Origin: UBA4923 sp964486135
GTDB lineage: Bacteria > Bacillota > Clostridia > Saccharofermentanales > DTU023
DNA length: 15,479 bases
Assembly: GCA_964486135.1 (NCBI GenBank)
Contig: CAZAKT010000036.1
Coordinates: 1 to 15,479, forward strand
Reading direction: 5' to 3'
Shown in pieces: positions 13,879 to 15,479 of this stretch (the first letter of the stretch is position 1; each line of letters starts with the position of its first letter). Both the position numbers and the translations under genes were made by a program. The notes under the pieces were generated by a model. It saw only the letters and a program-made list of their open reading frames with translations, was not told the origin of the DNA and searched no databases.

Positions 13879-15479
13879 TCCTCAACCACCCCCTTCACAT
13901 CACGGGATCTTTTCCTGGGATCAATCCTGATTTCAATAAGATTTAAAAGAGAGGTCAAAGCCCAGGCCATCAGGAAATAAATCACCGCCGTTACAATCAG
14001 GGGAAAGAAGGCTTCATAAGTCCGGCTGCGGATAATGTCAGAGACCTTGGTCAAATCCTGTACGGCAATATAGCCCACGATGGAGGTCATTTTCACCATG
14101 GAGATAAATTCCCCTTTGTAGACCGGCAGGATATGTCGCGCTGCCTGAGGAAATATGACCTTGCGGAAGGTCTGGCTATTGTTGTAGCCCAGGGCCAGGG
14201 ATGCCTCCACCTGCCCCTTGGGGACAGCCTCAATGCCGGTCCTCATCATTTCGCCGACATAAACACCAAAATTGATGGCTATGCCGATAATCGCGACTAC
14301 AATGGCACTTATGTCAACTGAGCCGAACGCAACATAATAGAGGATCATCAGAAGCACGACCAAGGGGACACCCTGAATCAATCTTATTAGTACTTTGGCA
14401 AAAGTGGCAGTACCCCCCTTTTTACTCATACGAAGCAGACAGATCCCAAACCCGAACAGGGTTCCGAGTATCCCCGACATTATCGAAATAAGCAAGGTAA
14501 CGCCGATCCCTCTGGCAATCAGCTTCCAACGACTTTCCTTGATGAAGGTCTTGTGAAAACTATTTGAGATTGTCCCCCAGAAGCTGACCCCGGGGTTTTC
14601 GCCGGAAGGGGCCCTGCCGTCAGAAACAGCACGTGTGATGATCCATTGGCCGTAGGCATAGTAGCTCTCAGAGAAATCGACACTTTGGCGACGTTCTTCA
14701 GTAATGGCGAGACCGCCTCCGGCCAGATCGTATTTTCCTGAAGTTATGCCCGCCAGCAGTCCGGCAATATTGGACTCTGTCACTGTCAGTCCATAGCCGT
14801 ATTCCTGGCAGAAACGGCTGAGCAAATCGAGTTCCAGGCCGGTCAGGTCGCCACCCAGCATAAAGCTGACGGGTTCCATATTGCCTTGGGCTGCGTAGCG
14901 GATGATCCCCTTTTCATCCGACAGCTCAGAGCCGGAAATCACCTCCGGGTAGCTGTCCTCCGCCTTGAACCACTTATCGTATAGTTCATCGAAAAGGCCG
15001 CTCTCTTGCGCAGATAAAATGTAGGAATTGAGCAGGGCCAGCAGTTCCCGTGAAAACTCGGTACGGGCCGACATAAAGGCCACATGATCCTGAGGACCCT
15101 CCAACTCAATGGCTGCCAGTTTTTCATTTTCGCGGAGGATGATGGGGACCCGGGTCGCAACGGTCATAAAGCCATCAATCTTTCCCGATGTCAGGGCCAC
15201 AATCATATCGGAGATGCCTTCAAAGTAAAGGATGCTGGTGTCGGGCAGATATTGCGCTGTATAGGCATCCTGAATACTGCCTGTCCGGACACCCATTTTC
15301 GTCTTGGCCGCGTTCATCTCCTGCGGCGAGGCAAATTCAGACAGCGGGCTCGTTTCCTCTCCTGTCTCTTCCAGCCCTGTCCCGAGGGCAAGGACCGGCG
15401 GAGGGTATGCGCAGGCAGACACAGGAAGAAGGAGGAGCATTAGCAGGGCTAGAGAAAGGAGCAGATAAGGTGTAATTCT
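13875..15479 (-). CDS. Amino-acid ABC transporter substrate-binding/permease fusion protein (5' end outside window)
   Basis: The frame is open to the right edge. The first internal ATG is at 15440, but 13 in-frame codons upstream of it extend the hydrophobic signal core (YLLLSLALLM), so the true start lies beyond 15479. Numbering from 15440: signal end with lipobox-like VSAC (7-10); a binding-protein segment (about 32-160) that begins at the PQEM..KMGVRTGS hinge strand and so lacks a first lobe; a second segment (178-270) that is a first lobe, with the FCQEYGYGL and ITEERRQSVDFS motifs; and a permease domain (about 305-505) with helices and the EAA loop EASLALGYNNSQTFRKVIF (412-430). Such fusions import glutamine-like or other polar amino acids with a GlnQ ATPase, which is encoded next with a 4-bp overlap. 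The binding unit may be tethered at both ends if the lipobox is used. Confidence 0.92.
   Translation of the reverse strand, partial: RITPYLLLSLALLMLLLLPVSACAYPPPVLALGTGLEETGEETSPLSEFASPQEMNAAKTKMGVRTGSIQDAYTAQYLPDTSILYFEGISDMIVALTSGKIDGFMTVATRVPIILRENEKLAAIELEGPQDHVAFMSARTEFSRELLALLNSYILSAQESGLFDELYDKWFKAEDSYPEVISGSELSDEKGIIRYAAQGNMEPVSFMLGGDLTGLELDLLSRFCQEYGYGLTVTESNIAGLLAGITSGKYDLAGGGLAITEERRQSVDFSESYYAYGQWIITRAVSDGRAPSGENPGVSFWGTISNSFHKTFIKESRWKLIARGIGVTLLISIMSGILGTLFGFGICLLRMSKKGGTATFAKVLIRLIQGVPLVVLLMILYYVAFGSVDISAIVVAIIGIAINFGVYVGEMMRTGIEAVPKGQVEASLALGYNNSQTFRKVIFPQAARHILPVYKGEFISMVKMTSIVGYIAVQDLTKVSDIIRSRTYEAFFPLIVTAVIYFLMAWALTSLLNLIEIRIDPRKRSRDVKGVVEE

Overview
The window looks like part of the chromosome of an anaerobic, fermentative Bacillota species, most likely a clostridium. 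The reasons are strong AGGAGG-type ribosome binding sites, mid-50s % GC by eye, an oxygen-sensitive flavin/4Fe-4S ene-reductase, a MarR plus heterodimeric ABC-exporter operon of a kind common in Clostridia, and a fused substrate-binding/permease amino-acid transporter. Species cannot be named. I see no tRNA, rRNA, CRISPR array, transposase or phage gene.

Region 1 (1-5795, + strand) starts with the 3' part of a LuxR-type regulator. A promoter-like gap of about 107 bp follows. Next comes a tightly packed four-gene unit: an unrecognised multi-pass membrane protein, an FMN/FAD/4Fe-4S old-yellow-enzyme reductase, an acetoacetate-decarboxylase-fold protein, and an NAD-type short-chain dehydrogenase. 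The three enzymes match in kind the gut lactobacillus fatty-acid saturation trio: CLA-DH (a short-chain dehydrogenase), CLA-DC (an acetoacetate-decarboxylase homologue acting as an enone isomerase) and CLA-ER (an enone reductase). The main difference is the large clostridial-type reductase. My main hypothesis is a LuxR-controlled pathway that oxidises a hydroxyl group, moves a C=C bond relative to the resulting ketone, and reduces the enone. The substrate is unknown (oxo-fatty acid, sterol or other enone). A strong hairpin closes the region.

Region 2 (about 5980-10198, + strand) is a self-contained resistance-type operon: a sigma70-like promoter, a perfect 12-bp inverted-repeat operator, a MarR repressor, and two overlapping half-size ABC exporters. 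The exporters form an asymmetric heterodimer, one with a degenerate and one with an intact ATPase site.

Region 3 (10218-15479, - strand, read right to left) starts beyond the right edge. It encodes a substrate-binding/permease fusion (5' end missing), its GlnQ-like ATPase with an unusual C-terminal extension resembling a degenerate GHKL/anti-sigma ATPase fold, a C39-like cysteine-peptidase lipoprotein, and an 8-9-helix membrane protein with a soluble C-terminal domain. The set looks like an amino-acid (or similar small polar solute) uptake system with added sensing or regulatory parts. Regions 2 and 3 converge with only 19 bp between stop codons.
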